DNA from: Betaproteobacteria bacterium
Lineage (GTDB): Bacteria; Pseudomonadota; Gammaproteobacteria; Burkholderiales; Casimicrobiaceae
Direction of reading: 5' to 3'
NCBI GenBank assembly: GCA_005882995.1
Contig: VBCY01000111.1
Coordinates: 1 to 43,297 of the forward strand
DNA length: 43,297 nucleotides
Positions 25,437 through 33,638 of this stretch are shown here, piece by piece. Within the stretch, counting starts at the first letter, position 1. Each line of letters starts with the position of its first letter. Made by a program: the position numbers and the translations under genes. The notes beneath the pieces were generated by a model. That model was not told where the DNA came from and ran no database searches. It saw nothing but the letters and a program-made list of their open reading frames with translations.

Positions 25437-27758
25437 TCAGAACAACTGGTTGCGGACTTCGCGCGGCGCCACGTGTCCCGGCGGAGAAACCATGTCTTCT
25501 CTTTGCCGTGGCGGAAATTCGACGTAGAAATACTCGGAGATGCCGGCGTGGTCGTCGTCTTCCCGAAGCCCCGTGTCCGGATTGATCCTCGCCACGATAA
25601 CCCCTTCCGGCTGTTTGAGGGGGACCTCCGGCGTACCCTTCAGGACCTTCGCCATGAACGCCATCCATATGGGCAGTGCGGCGACGGCTCCGGTCTCGTT
25701 GTTTCCGAGGGTCCTTGGCTGGTCGAAGCCGATCCAGGCCACGGCGACCATTGTGCCGTTGAACCCGCAGAACCAGGCATCGACGTTGTCATTGGTGGTC
25801 CCGGTTTTGCCGGCGAGGTCCTGGCGGCCGAGCTGCATCGCTCTCGCCGCGGTGCCGGCACGAACCACATCGCGCATCATGGTCGTCATGATGAAAGCGT
25901 TGCGCGGGTCGATCGCTCGCTCGGCGGTTTCACCGGCAATCGCCGGCCCGGCCTTGGACAGCAGGTTTCCTCGGCTGTCGACCACGCGATCGACCAGATA
26001 GGGCGTGACTCGGTAGCCTCCATTGGCGAACACGGCATACGCCGCGACCATCTGCAGGGGCGTCGCCGCGCCGGCGCCCAGTCCCATCGGAAGATAAGGC
26101 GGATGTAGCTTAGGGTCGAAGCCGAAGCGGGCGATGTAATCCTGCGCGTACTGGGTCCCGATGGCCTGAGTCACCCGAACGGTGACCAGGTTTTTCGATT
26201 TCATGAGCGCCGTGCGCAAGCGCATCGGTCCTTCGAACTTCCCGTCGTAATTCTTGGGTTCCCACGCTTCACTTCCGGTCTGTGATGCGTCGAAGTAAAG
26301 CGGCGCGTCGTTGACGACGGTCGCAGGGCTGAAGCCCTTTTCCAGCGCAGCGGAGTAAATGAAGGGTTTGAAGCTCGACCCGGGCTGGCGAAGCGCTTGC
26401 GTGACGTGGTTGAACTTGTTGCGGTCGAAATCGAAACCTCCCACCAGTGAAAAGATGGCTCCATCGGTCGGGCGCACCGATACCAACGCCGACTCGACCT
26501 GAGGCAGTTGCGCAATCTGCCATTGTCCTTTGTCGTCGCGGCTCACCCGGATCATTGCGCCTCGTCGGATGCGGATCGAAGAGGGCGCCTTATCGCCAAG
26601 TGCGCGAGCCGCGAATTTGAGCCCCTCGCCCGACACGGCAACCGGCTCGCCGTCGCCGCGCACGGCCTTGACCCCAGTGGGGCCTGCCTCGAGGACGATA
26701 GCGGCGACCAGGTTGTCGCTGTCACTGACCTCCTGGAATGCGCGATCGAGTGCTGCATCGAGTTCGGTCGCATCCTCCGGAAGAACGACGAAACCCTCCG
26801 GTCCGCGGTAGCCGTGCCGCCGATCGTAATCGACCGCTCCACGCCTCATAGCAGCGTAGGCGGCGTCCTGGTCCGCTTTGCGCACGGTGGTATAGACCGT
26901 TAGTCCGCGGGTATAGCTTTCGTCGCCATAAGTCTCTACGATCGCCTGGCGAGCCATTTCGGCGACGAACTCGGCATGTGCCGAGGTGTCGCGCAGGGAA
27001 GGCCGGACGACCAATGCCTCGTCTTGCGCGACTTTCAGTTGACCGTCTGTTATGAAATGGAGCTCATGCATGCGGCGCAGGACGTAGAGCTGACGACCCT
27101 TGGCCCGCTTGGGGTTCGCCACTGGGTTGTAAGCCGAGGGCGCCTTCGGAAGCCCGGCAAGCATCGCGGCTTCTGCAATATCGATCTGAGCAAGCGGCTT
27201 CCCGAAGTAGATCTGAGAGGCGGCCGCGAAACCATAGGCGCGCTGACCCAGGAAGATCTGATTGACGTAGAGTTCCAGGATTTCATCTTTCGAGAGGCTG
27301 GCTTCAATCTTATAAGCAAGTAAAACCTCGCGTAGCTTGCGAGTGAGCGTTCGCTCACGTGTCAAAAAGAAGTTTCTTGCGACCTGCATCGTAATTGTGC
27401 CGGCACCTTGTGGTGTACTGCTGGTGACGTTTGCCAAGGCGGCGCGCAGCACTGAAAGATAGTCGACACCTCCGTGCTGGTAGAAGCGCTCGTCCTCGGC
27501 AGCGAGGATGGCCTGGCGCATTACCTGGGGCACATCGGCGATCTTGATCAGGGCTCGCCGCTCCTCGCCGAACTCCCCCAGGAGATCTCCCTCAGCCGAC
27601 ACGACTCGCAGGGGGATCTTAGGTTGGTAGTCGGTCAGGGTCTCCAGTGACGGTAAGGTCGGGTAGAGCAAGGCAAAGACGAAGGCGCCCATGAGGACGC
27701 CCACCAGGGCCAGGCCAAAAATAACGGACGCCAGGTAGATAAGCCAGCGCTTTAGCAT
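25437..27758 (-). CDS. mrcA: MrcA (PBP1a), bifunctional peptidoglycan synthase
   Basis: This class A penicillin-binding protein polymerises and cross-links peptidoglycan in the periplasm, 773 residues. One membrane segment lies at about 8-32. The GT51 glycosyltransferase domain has ILAAEDERFYQHGGVD near 85-100 (catalytic Glu), GAGTITMQVARNFFL near 118-132 and a second catalytic region KDEILELYVNQIFLGQ near 157-172. The transpeptidase has SSFK in QPGSSFKPFIYSA, SKN in LMKSKNLVTV and KTG in LAGKTGTTND, so all catalytic motifs are intact. A middle OB-like domain separates the two. It is divergent from pilM across 149 bases, the usual betaproteobacterial and gammaproteobacterial arrangement. Confidence 0.96.
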   Translation of the reverse strand: MLKRWLIYLASVIFGLALVGVLMGAFVFALLYPTLPSLETLTDYQPKIPLRVVSAEGDLLGEFGEERRALIKIADVPQVMRQAILAAEDERFYQHGGVDYLSVLRAALANVTSSTPQGAGTITMQVARNFFLTRERTLTRKLREVLLAYKIEASLSKDEILELYVNQIFLGQRAYGFAAASQIYFGKPLAQIDIAEAAMLAGLPKAPSAYNPVANPKRAKGRQLYVLRRMHELHFITDGQLKVAQDEALVVRPSLRDTSAHAEFVAEMARQAIVETYGDESYTRGLTVYTTVRKADQDAAYAAMRRGAVDYDRRHGYRGPEGFVVLPEDATELDAALDRAFQEVSDSDNLVAAIVLEAGPTGVKAVRGDGEPVAVSGEGLKFAARALGDKAPSSIRIRRGAMIRVSRDDKGQWQIAQLPQVESALVSVRPTDGAIFSLVGGFDFDRNKFNHVTQALRQPGSSFKPFIYSAALEKGFSPATVVNDAPLYFDASQTGSEAWEPKNYDGKFEGPMRLRTALMKSKNLVTVRVTQAIGTQYAQDYIARFGFDPKLHPPYLPMGLGAGAATPLQMVAAYAVFANGGYRVTPYLVDRVVDSRGNLLSKAGPAIAGETAERAIDPRNAFIMTTMMRDVVRAGTAARAMQLGRQDLAGKTGTTNDNVDAWFCGFNGTMVAVAWIGFDQPRTLGNNETGAVAALPIWMAFMAKVLKGTPEVPLKQPEGVIVARINPDTGLREDDDHAGISEYFYVEFPPRQREDMVSPPGHVAPREVRNQLF

Positions 27759-27830
27759 AGGTGCATGAAAGTTAGTGAGGGCTCGCCGCCAGGCACTCGT
27801 ATATCTGAGGGGTTAGCGCATAAAATAAAC

Positions 27831-27861
27831 TTGAAAAAAACGGTTTTACATGGTTTATACT
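27831..27861 (+). promoter_or_regulatory. Probable promoter of the pil operon
   Basis: TTGAAA (27831-27836) and TTATAC/TATACT (27855-27861) are 18-19 bases apart in an AT-rich island in otherwise GC-rich DNA, 47 bases before the pilM ATG. It looks like a sigma-70 type promoter. Just after it the leader holds GTTTAATCTA and GTTTAATTCA in tandem (27871-27890). Confidence 0.5.
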
Positions 27862-27907
27862 CCTGTCACCGTTTAATCTAGTTTAATTCAGCGCTCCCGA
27901 CGCCCCC

Positions 27908-28999
27908 ATGCTCAAAGAAAAATTGGATTCAGCGTTTGCGTTTCTACAGACGAAGTCGCCACCGCTCATCGGCATCGACATCAGCTCGTCGGCATTGAAG
28001 CTCGTCGAGCTTGCCGAATCCGGGAAGGGCGCGTATCGACTGGAACGCTACGCCATCGAGCCATTACCCAGGGACGTAGTGAGCGACGGCAACATCGCCA
28101 ATCTGGACCAGGTGAGCGATGCCTTACGCCGCGCACACAAGCGCCTCGGTACCCGCAATCGTAACATCGCCATGGCGCTCCCGACCGCGATGGTCATCAC
28201 TAAAAAGATCATCGTTCCAGCCGGTCAGACCGAGGAAGAGTTGGAGCTGCAGGTCGAGACCGAGGCAAACCAGTACATCCCCTTTGCGCTCGACGAGGTC
28301 AACCTCGACTTCCAGATTCTCGGACCGGCGCTGAACAATCCGGATGAGGTCGAGGTGCTCATTGCCGCCTCGCGCAAGGAGAAGGTGGACGATCGCGTCG
28401 CCATTGCCGACGCTGCGGGGCTCAAGCCTCGCGTGATGGATGTGGAATCCTACGCCACCGAGGAAGCCTTCGTCATGATCTCGCCGTCGCTGCCGGCGAA
28501 CGGACGCGATCAGAACATCGCGCTGGTCGATGTGGGTGCGCACGTCATGCATTTCTATGTCCTGCGCAACAACCAGATACTTTTCTCCAGGGACCAGGCA
28601 TTCGGCGGCAACCAGTTGACCCACGACATCCAGCGAGCGTTCAACTTATCGCCCGAAGAAGCCGAATCGGCGAAGAAGAATGCAGGACTGCCGGAAAATT
28701 ATGACGCTGAAGTGTTGCAGCCATTCATGGAGACCCTCGCGCTCGAGGTTACGCGTGCACTCCAGTTCTTTTTTACGTCGACCTCCTACAACCAGGTCGA
28801 TCAGGTCGTGCTCGCGGGCGGATGTGCACTGCTGCCCGGGCTTGATGAATTGATTGCCAAGCGTGCCGGCGTCAACACCATCGTCGGCAATCCGTTCGCC
28901 AACATGAGCGTTTCCGATCGGATCCGGCCACGTCAGCTCGCCACCGACGCGCCGTTGGTGCTGATCGCCTGCGGGCTCGCCATGCGAGGCTTCGAATAA
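27908..28999 (+). CDS. pilM: PilM, type IV pilus inner-membrane platform protein
   Basis: PilM is an actin-like (FtsA/ParM fold) cytoplasmic protein that binds the PilN N-terminus and links the cytoplasmic motor to the alignment complex. The 363 residues are full length. Markers are PPLIGIDISSSALKLVELAE near 18-37, NIAMALPTAMVITKKIIVPA near 85-104, NPDEVEVLIAASRKEKV near 145-160, NIALVDVGAHVMHFYVLRNN near 205-224 and VVLAGGCALLPGLDELI near 302-318. It opens the pilMNOPQ operon, with pilN two bases downstream. It has the PilN-binding groove in its family; whether the truncated pilN product still binds is an open question. Confidence 0.96.
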   Translation: MLKEKLDSAFAFLQTKSPPLIGIDISSSALKLVELAESGKGAYRLERYAIEPLPRDVVSDGNIANLDQVSDALRRAHKRLGTRNRNIAMALPTAMVITKKIIVPAGQTEEELELQVETEANQYIPFALDEVNLDFQILGPALNNPDEVEVLIAASRKEKVDDRVAIADAAGLKPRVMDVESYATEEAFVMISPSLPANGRDQNIALVDVGAHVMHFYVLRNNQILFSRDQAFGGNQLTHDIQRAFNLSPEEAESAKKNAGLPENYDAEVLQPFMETLALEVTRALQFFFTSTSYNQVDQVVLAGGCALLPGLDELIAKRAGVNTIVGNPFANMSVSDRIRPRQLATDAPLVLIACGLAMRGFE

Positions 29000-29001
29000 C
29001 C

Positions 29002-29337
29002 ATGGTACGGATCAACCTTCTTCCCCACCGCGAGCAAAAGCGCGCGGCCCGGCAACGGCAGTTCGTGTCGCTGGCGATCGGGCTCGCGGTGCTGGGCCTC
29101 GCCGTCATCGGGCTCGTTCACGTCGTAATTTCCGCGCGCATCGAGAACCAGAACAGCCGCAATGCTCTGCTCAAGACCGAGATAGCCAAGCTCGACGAGC
29201 AGATCTCGCGCGCAAGCAAATTGTGGAGACGCTGCAGGCGAATCGGACCGAAGCTGTCCATCTGCTCGACCAACTGGTGCGGCAACTCCCCGACGGCCTG
29301 TATCTCAGGTCCGTCAGGCAGAACGGCGCGAAGGTGA
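29002..29337 (+). CDS. pilN: PilN, type IV pilus alignment protein, 5' part (frameshifted)
   Basis: PilN is an inner-membrane protein whose N-terminal tail binds PilM and whose periplasmic domain pairs with PilO. The N-terminus is intact: MVRINLLPHRE is the PilM-binding motif, residues ~22-45 are the membrane segment, and ~50-68 (SRNALLKTEIAKLDEQI) start the coiled coil. After LDEQI the frame leaves the family: residues 69-111 (SRASKLWRRCRR...) are unrelated and end at 29337. The remaining PilN sequence continues in another frame from about 29205. Full-length family members are near 190-200 residues, so the predicted product of 111 residues lacks the whole ferredoxin-like periplasmic domain. 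The broken gene sits in an otherwise intact pil operon. Confidence 0.85.
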   Translation: MVRINLLPHREQKRAARQRQFVSLAIGLAVLGLAVIGLVHVVISARIENQNSRNALLKTEIAKLDEQISRASKLWRRCRRIGPKLSICSTNWCGNSPTACISGPSGRTARR

Positions 29338-29570
29338 CGCTGGTCGGCTATGCCCAGTCCAATGCGCGCGTCTCGACGTTGATGCGCAACATCGAAAGCT
29401 CGCCGTGGCTCACTGCCCCCGAGTTGGTCGAGATCAAGTCGGTTCCGCTCGATAAGCAGAAGGTGAACGAGTTCACGCTCAACCTGCGCATCAAGCGGGC
29501 GGCCGAAGCGGCGCCTCCGGGCAAGGTCCCGCCAGGCGCGCCGCCCACAGCGAAAGGACCGTCAGCATGA
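29205..29570 (+). pseudogene. pilN: Displaced 3' part of pilN
   Basis: In the frame of CTC at 29205 the sequence reads LARKQIVETLQANRTEAVHLLDQLVRQLPDGLYL, then VTLVGYAQSNARVSTLMRNIESSPWL, the PilN periplasmic domain, ending at 29568-29570 in an ATGA overlap with pilO. Family members have roughly 13-14 further coiled-coil residues between LDEQI and LARKQ; these are missing. The lost length must be 1 modulo 3 (about 40 bases), so the lesion is a deletion with a frame change. GAGCAGATC at the junction could have been one copy of a recombining repeat, though the other copy is not present to prove it. A GTG at 29223 might allow separate translation of this part. Confidence 0.82.
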
Positions 29571-30199
29571 ACTTCGACGATCTTCGCCGGCTTAACATTC
29601 GCGACGCGGGTAACTGGCCGCTTGTCCCGAAGATGCTCATTCTGGGAGCGATCTTCCTTGCCATCGTGACCGCCGGCGGTTTTCTGGACTGGCGAGATCA
29701 GCTCGAGATGCTCGACAAGTCGCAGGACGACGAAGTGAAACTCCGGCAGGCCTATTCCGAGAAAAAGGCGAAGGCCGTCAATCTCGAGCTCTATGTGCAG
29801 CAGTTGCGCGAGATCGAGCAATCGTTCGGCGCACTGCTCAAGCAGCTGCCTAACAAGTCCGAGATGGATGCCTTACTGACCGACATCAATCAGGCGGGGC
29901 TCGGGCGAGGACTGCAGTTCGAGTTGTTCCGTCCCGCTTCGCAGGAACGGCTGGCGGAGTTCTACGCCGAGCTGCCGATCAGCGTGCGCGTGACTGGTAC
30001 CTATCACGACATGGGCGCGTTTGCCAGCGACGTCGCCCAGCTGCCGCGAATCGTGACGCTCAACGACATTGGCATCCTCAATGACAAAGGTACCTTGACG
30101 ATGGAGGCCACGGCCAAGACCTTCCGCTATCTCGATGAGGAAGAGGTTGCGAAGCAGCGCAAGGCGGTCAAGGACGCCAAAGAGAAGGGCAAGAAGTAA
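29567..30199 (+). CDS. pilO: PilO, type IV pilus alignment protein
   Basis: PilO is an inner-membrane protein that heterodimerises with PilN and contacts PilP, linking the inner platform to the secretin. Length is 210 residues, normal. The order is a short cytoplasmic tail (MNFDDLRRLNIRDAGNWPL), a membrane segment near 25-42 (MLILGAIFLAIVTAGGFLDW), a coiled coil near 43-95 (LRQAYSEKKAKAVNLELYVQQLREIE) and a ferredoxin-like fold with LLKQLPNKSEMDALLTDINQAGLGRGLQFELF near 87-120 and YHDMGAFASDVAQLPRIVTL near 147-166. The Lys-rich C-terminus is typical. Its ATG overlaps the pilN stop, and its TAA overlaps the pilP ATG. Confidence 0.95.
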   Translation: MNFDDLRRLNIRDAGNWPLVPKMLILGAIFLAIVTAGGFLDWRDQLEMLDKSQDDEVKLRQAYSEKKAKAVNLELYVQQLREIEQSFGALLKQLPNKSEMDALLTDINQAGLGRGLQFELFRPASQERLAEFYAELPISVRVTGTYHDMGAFASDVAQLPRIVTLNDIGILNDKGTLTMEATAKTFRYLDEEEVAKQRKAVKDAKEKGKK

Positions 30200-30729
30200 T
30201 GCGGCGCGCGCTGACTTACGTTGGGATCGGGCTGCTGCTCGCTGCTTGCGGAGGCGAGAGCCATCAGGATCTGCGCGCGTGGATGCAGGAGCAGGGCAAA
30301 GGCGTCAAGGGGAAGCTTGATCCTCTGCCGCAGGTGAGGCCGTATGAGCCTTTCGCCTATAACGCCTTCGATCTCCCCGATCCGTTCAAGCCGCGCAAGA
30401 TCGAGGCGGTCAAGGGTGGCAGCAAGCTCGCGCCGGATCTGAACCGGCGTAAGGAGCCGCTCGAATCCTTTCCGCTGGAATCGCTGCAGATGGTTGGAAC
30501 ATTGCAACGCGGGAAAAGCAGCTTTGCGCTGGTGCGTACCACCGACAAGGACATCTACCAGATCAAGGTCGGCAACTATATGGGGCAAAACTTCGGCGTG
30601 GTCGTCGAAATCACCGACGCCGAAGTTCGCCTGAAGGAGCTGGTGCAGGACGGCGCCGGCGACTGGACAGAGCGATCGAGCACGCTTCAGCTCGCCGAAG
30701 CAGACCAACGACAGGAGCGACGCAGATGA
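30199..30729 (+). CDS. pilP: PilP, type IV pilus lipoprotein
   Basis: PilP is an inner-membrane lipoprotein that joins the PilNO dimer to the N0 domain of PilQ. The 176 residues carry a signal with lipobox (LLLAACGG, Cys near 17), a long flexible linker with DLPDPFKPRKIEAVK near 55-69, and the beta-sandwich HR domain (LESLQMVGTLQRGKSSFALVRTTDKDIYQIKVGNYMG near 95-130, EITDAEVRLKELV near 138-150). It overlaps pilO by one base (TAATG) and pilQ by four (ATGA). Length and domains are ordinary for the family. Confidence 0.95.
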   Translation: MRRALTYVGIGLLLAACGGESHQDLRAWMQEQGKGVKGKLDPLPQVRPYEPFAYNAFDLPDPFKPRKIEAVKGGSKLAPDLNRRKEPLESFPLESLQMVGTLQRGKSSFALVRTTDKDIYQIKVGNYMGQNFGVVVEITDAEVRLKELVQDGAGDWTERSSTLQLAEADQRQERRR

Positions 30730-32975
30730 GCCCCTTGCCACCCGCTGCAGCCAGATTGCGCCCGTGGTGCGCAATGGCCGCATTTGCTGCCATTGCGCTC
30801 GCCGCCGGCATCGGGCCGGCAGTGGCACAAGCCCCCAACAGTATCGATGCGCTGAGCATTTCCAAGGCGAGTTCTGGCCGCACGGTAGTCAAATTCACCT
30901 TGAAGTCCCCTTTGGCAAATCCGCCAGCCGGTTTCTCGATCAATAATCCGCCGCGCATCGCCCTGGACTTTCCGGACACGGGTAATGGACTGGGTAGAAC
31001 CGCGCAGGAAGTTGGCGACCCCGCGTTGCGAAGCCTCAATGTCGTTCAAGCAGGAAATCGAACGCGCGTCGTCTTCAACCTCAACAAACCCCAGTCATTC
31101 GAGGCCCAGATCGAGGGCAACACGGTGATCGTGACCCTGGCGGAACAGGGGGGCGGAGCAGCCGCTGCGACGGCGCCGCCTACCGTGTCGCGTTTCGCCG
31201 AGGCTCGTCCGGGCGAGAGCACTCACGCCTTGCGTGACGTCGACTTCCGCCGGGGCAAGAACGGCGAAGGGCGCGTCGTCGTCGATCTCTCAGACAGCAC
31301 GACGGGCATCGACATCCGGCAGCAGGGCAAGTCGCTGATCGTTGACTTCGTCAACACAACGCTGCCGCGCAACCTCGAGCGCCGACTCGATGTGGCCGAT
31401 TTCGCGACGCCGGTAACTACCATCGATACCTTTGCCCAAGGCGGCAATGCGCGCATCGTCATCGAACCTCGGGGCCTGTGGGAGCACTCGGCGTACCAGG
31501 CGGATAACCGCTTCATCGTCGAAATAAAGCCCATCCAGGAAGACCCCAACAAGCTCACGCAAGGGACCAGAGCGGGATACAAGGGGGAGAAGCTTTCGCT
31601 CAATTTCCAGAATGTCGAAGTGCGAGCGGTGCTGCAGGTCATCGCCGACTTCACCGGTCTCAACATCATCACCAGTGATACCGTCACTGGGAGCCTCACC
31701 CTGCGACTCAAGGACATCCCGTGGGATCAGGCGCTGGACATCATCATGCAGACCAAGGGCCTCGACATGCGCAAGAACGGCAACGTCGTTCTCATCGCAC
31801 CCCGTGAGGAGTTGGCCGTCAAGGAAAAGCAGCAACTCGAAGCACAACAGCAGATCAGCGAGCTCGAACCCCTGGTGACGGAGTCGTTCCAGCTCAATTA
31901 CATGCGGGTGCAGGACTTTGCCAGCATGCTGGCGAGCAACCGCCAGCAGCAGTTTGGCGCCGGCGCCGGACAGACGGCGACGACAGGCGGGCAGGGCTCG
32001 ATCCTTTCCAAGCGCGGCGTCGCGATCGGCGATCCGCGCACCAACATCCTCATCGTCTCGGACACTCCTTCTCGCCTCGAAGAAGTCCGCAAACTCATAC
32101 GCCAGCTCGATACGCCCGTGCGCCAGGTCACCATCGAGAGCCGCATTGTGATCGCGGATGACAAGTTCAGCCGTCAGCTGGGTGTGCGCTTCGGGGTGCA
32201 GACGGGATTTACCTTGCAGAACCGCTACGCCGGCGGGTTTGGCGGCAGCCTCAGTACACAGCCCGTCGTTCACACCGAGGGAAATACCGTGACGCGAGAC
32301 ACGCGCACGCAAACGCCGTATGAATTGGCCTCAGGTCTCGCCAGCGCCGGTTATTCCGATTCCCCGCAGCTCAACGTCAACCTGCCGGTTCTCAATCCGG
32401 CCGGCCAGCTTGCGCTGACGCTGATCAATCTCGGCAGCGGCAATCTCATCAACCTGGAGCTTTCCGCGCTCGAAGCCGACAGCCGAGGCAAGGTGGTATC
32501 GAGTCCGCGCGTGGTCACCCAGGACAACGGCAAGGCGTCAATCGAGCAAGGCACGGAAATTCCTTACGTCACGCCAGGGACCGCAAACAATCCTGCGACG
32601 GTGCAATTCAAGAAAGCGGTGTTGCGGCTCGACGTCACGCCGCAGATCACGCCGGACAATCGGGTGACCATGATCGTCGAAATCCGCAAGGACTCGGTCG
32701 GCCAGCTGGTCCCGACTGGCACAGGCGGCTTCATTCCAGCCATAGATACCAAGAACGTGACGACGCAGATCACCGTTAATAATGGTGACACCGCGGTGAT
32801 TGGCGGAATCTACGAGGAAGTGCTCAACAACGATGTCAACAAGGTGCCTTTCCTCGGCGATCTACCGATCCTGGGCTACCTGTTCAAACAGACCAACAAG
32901 ACTATCGAGAAAACGGAACTGCTCATTTTCCTGACGCCTCGGGTGGTGAAGGAGTCGGTGACAGCGGTGCGGTAG
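30726..32975 (+). CDS. pilQ: PilQ, type IV pilus secretin
   Basis: PilQ forms the outer-membrane gated pore through which the pilus passes; 749 residues. A signal peptide (cleavage after AVAQ-A near 36) precedes two AMIN domains (about 40-140 and 160-265) that bind peptidoglycan. Next are the STN/N0 domain (LSLNFQNVEVRAVLQVIADFTGLNII near 285-315), an N1 domain with a Gly/Gln-rich spacer (residues ~400-430), and the secretin core from about 470, including GNLINLELSALEADSRGKVVSSPRVV near 575-600 and the terminal signature VPFLGDLPILGYLFKQT near 710-726. Product looks complete, which makes the frameshift in pilN within the same operon more surprising. Confidence 0.96.
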   Translation: MSPLPPAAARLRPWCAMAAFAAIALAAGIGPAVAQAPNSIDALSISKASSGRTVVKFTLKSPLANPPAGFSINNPPRIALDFPDTGNGLGRTAQEVGDPALRSLNVVQAGNRTRVVFNLNKPQSFEAQIEGNTVIVTLAEQGGGAAAATAPPTVSRFAEARPGESTHALRDVDFRRGKNGEGRVVVDLSDSTTGIDIRQQGKSLIVDFVNTTLPRNLERRLDVADFATPVTTIDTFAQGGNARIVIEPRGLWEHSAYQADNRFIVEIKPIQEDPNKLTQGTRAGYKGEKLSLNFQNVEVRAVLQVIADFTGLNIITSDTVTGSLTLRLKDIPWDQALDIIMQTKGLDMRKNGNVVLIAPREELAVKEKQQLEAQQQISELEPLVTESFQLNYMRVQDFASMLASNRQQQFGAGAGQTATTGGQGSILSKRGVAIGDPRTNILIVSDTPSRLEEVRKLIRQLDTPVRQVTIESRIVIADDKFSRQLGVRFGVQTGFTLQNRYAGGFGGSLSTQPVVHTEGNTVTRDTRTQTPYELASGLASAGYSDSPQLNVNLPVLNPAGQLALTLINLGSGNLINLELSALEADSRGKVVSSPRVVTQDNGKASIEQGTEIPYVTPGTANNPATVQFKKAVLRLDVTPQITPDNRVTMIVEIRKDSVGQLVPTGTGGFIPAIDTKNVTTQITVNNGDTAVIGGIYEEVLNNDVNKVPFLGDLPILGYLFKQTNKTIEKTELLIFLTPRVVKESVTAVR

Positions 32976-33041
32976 CAATCGCTCGGCGAGGCTCGTTATC
33001 GCGCGAGCGAGGGCTTTTGGCCTAAAATTGCTCCGGTGCAC

Positions 33042-33566
33042 ATGCATCGGGGCAATTTGTTTTTGGTGGGTATGCCAGGCAGCGGCAAGTCGACGCTCGG
33101 CCGTTTACTCGCCAAGAGACTGGACAAGTCTTTTTACGATACCGACGTCGAAATCGAGCGTCGTCTTGGCGTAACCATTCCCGTCATCTTCGAGCTCGAG
33201 GGCGAGACTGGCTTTCGCGACCGCGAGGCCGCAGTGCTCGGCGACTTCGTCGAATTCACCAACGTAATCCTTGCAACCGGCGGCGGCGCGATCTTGCGTC
33301 CTGCCAATCGCGACAAGCTGAAGCAGAACGGCACCGTGCTCTACCTGCATGCGACTCCGGAGACGCTCTGGGAGCGCACTCGCCGCAGCAAGCACCGGCC
33401 ACTGCTCCGCGCAGCCGATCCGCGGGCGCGTGTGAACGAGCTCTACGAGTTTCGCGACCCGATTTATCGCGAAGTCGCGGACTTCGTCGTTGAATCCGAC
33501 CGGGCGCATGTCGTCCAACTTGCCCAGCGCCTCGAGCAGCAGTTGCGCGCGGCGGCGCGGGCCTAG
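33042..33566 (+). CDS. aroK: AroK, shikimate kinase
   Basis: AroK phosphorylates shikimate at O3 with ATP in aromatic amino acid synthesis. The protein is about 174 residues. Markers are Walker A GMPGSGKSTLGRLLA near 10-24, FYDTDVEIERRLGVTIPVIFELEGETGFRDRE near 31-62 (shikimate-binding Asp and Arg), and ATGGGAILRPANR near 77-89. I use ATG 33042 (MHRGNLFLVG); GTG 33036 is also in frame. Neither has a ribosome site, and a TAAAAT box at 33023-33028 would place transcription start next to these codons, so a leaderless message is possible in addition to read-through from pilQ. The pilQ-aroK-aroB order is conserved in proteobacteria. Confidence 0.94.
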   Translation: MHRGNLFLVGMPGSGKSTLGRLLAKRLDKSFYDTDVEIERRLGVTIPVIFELEGETGFRDREAAVLGDFVEFTNVILATGGGAILRPANRDKLKQNGTVLYLHATPETLWERTRRSKHRPLLRAADPRARVNELYEFRDPIYREVADFVVESDRAHVVQLAQRLEQQLRAAARA

Positions 33567-33638
33567 CAGTGCCGTCCAAAGCGCCTCCGTCGCACACGCG
33601 ACAGTAAGCGCGACAGGCTCCTAAGCGACGTTACCCGA

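Noticed and set aside
32976-33035. Possible terminator after pilQ
   Set aside because: Only weak stems can be drawn (CTCG/CGAG) and there is no T tract; read-through into aroK is more likely.
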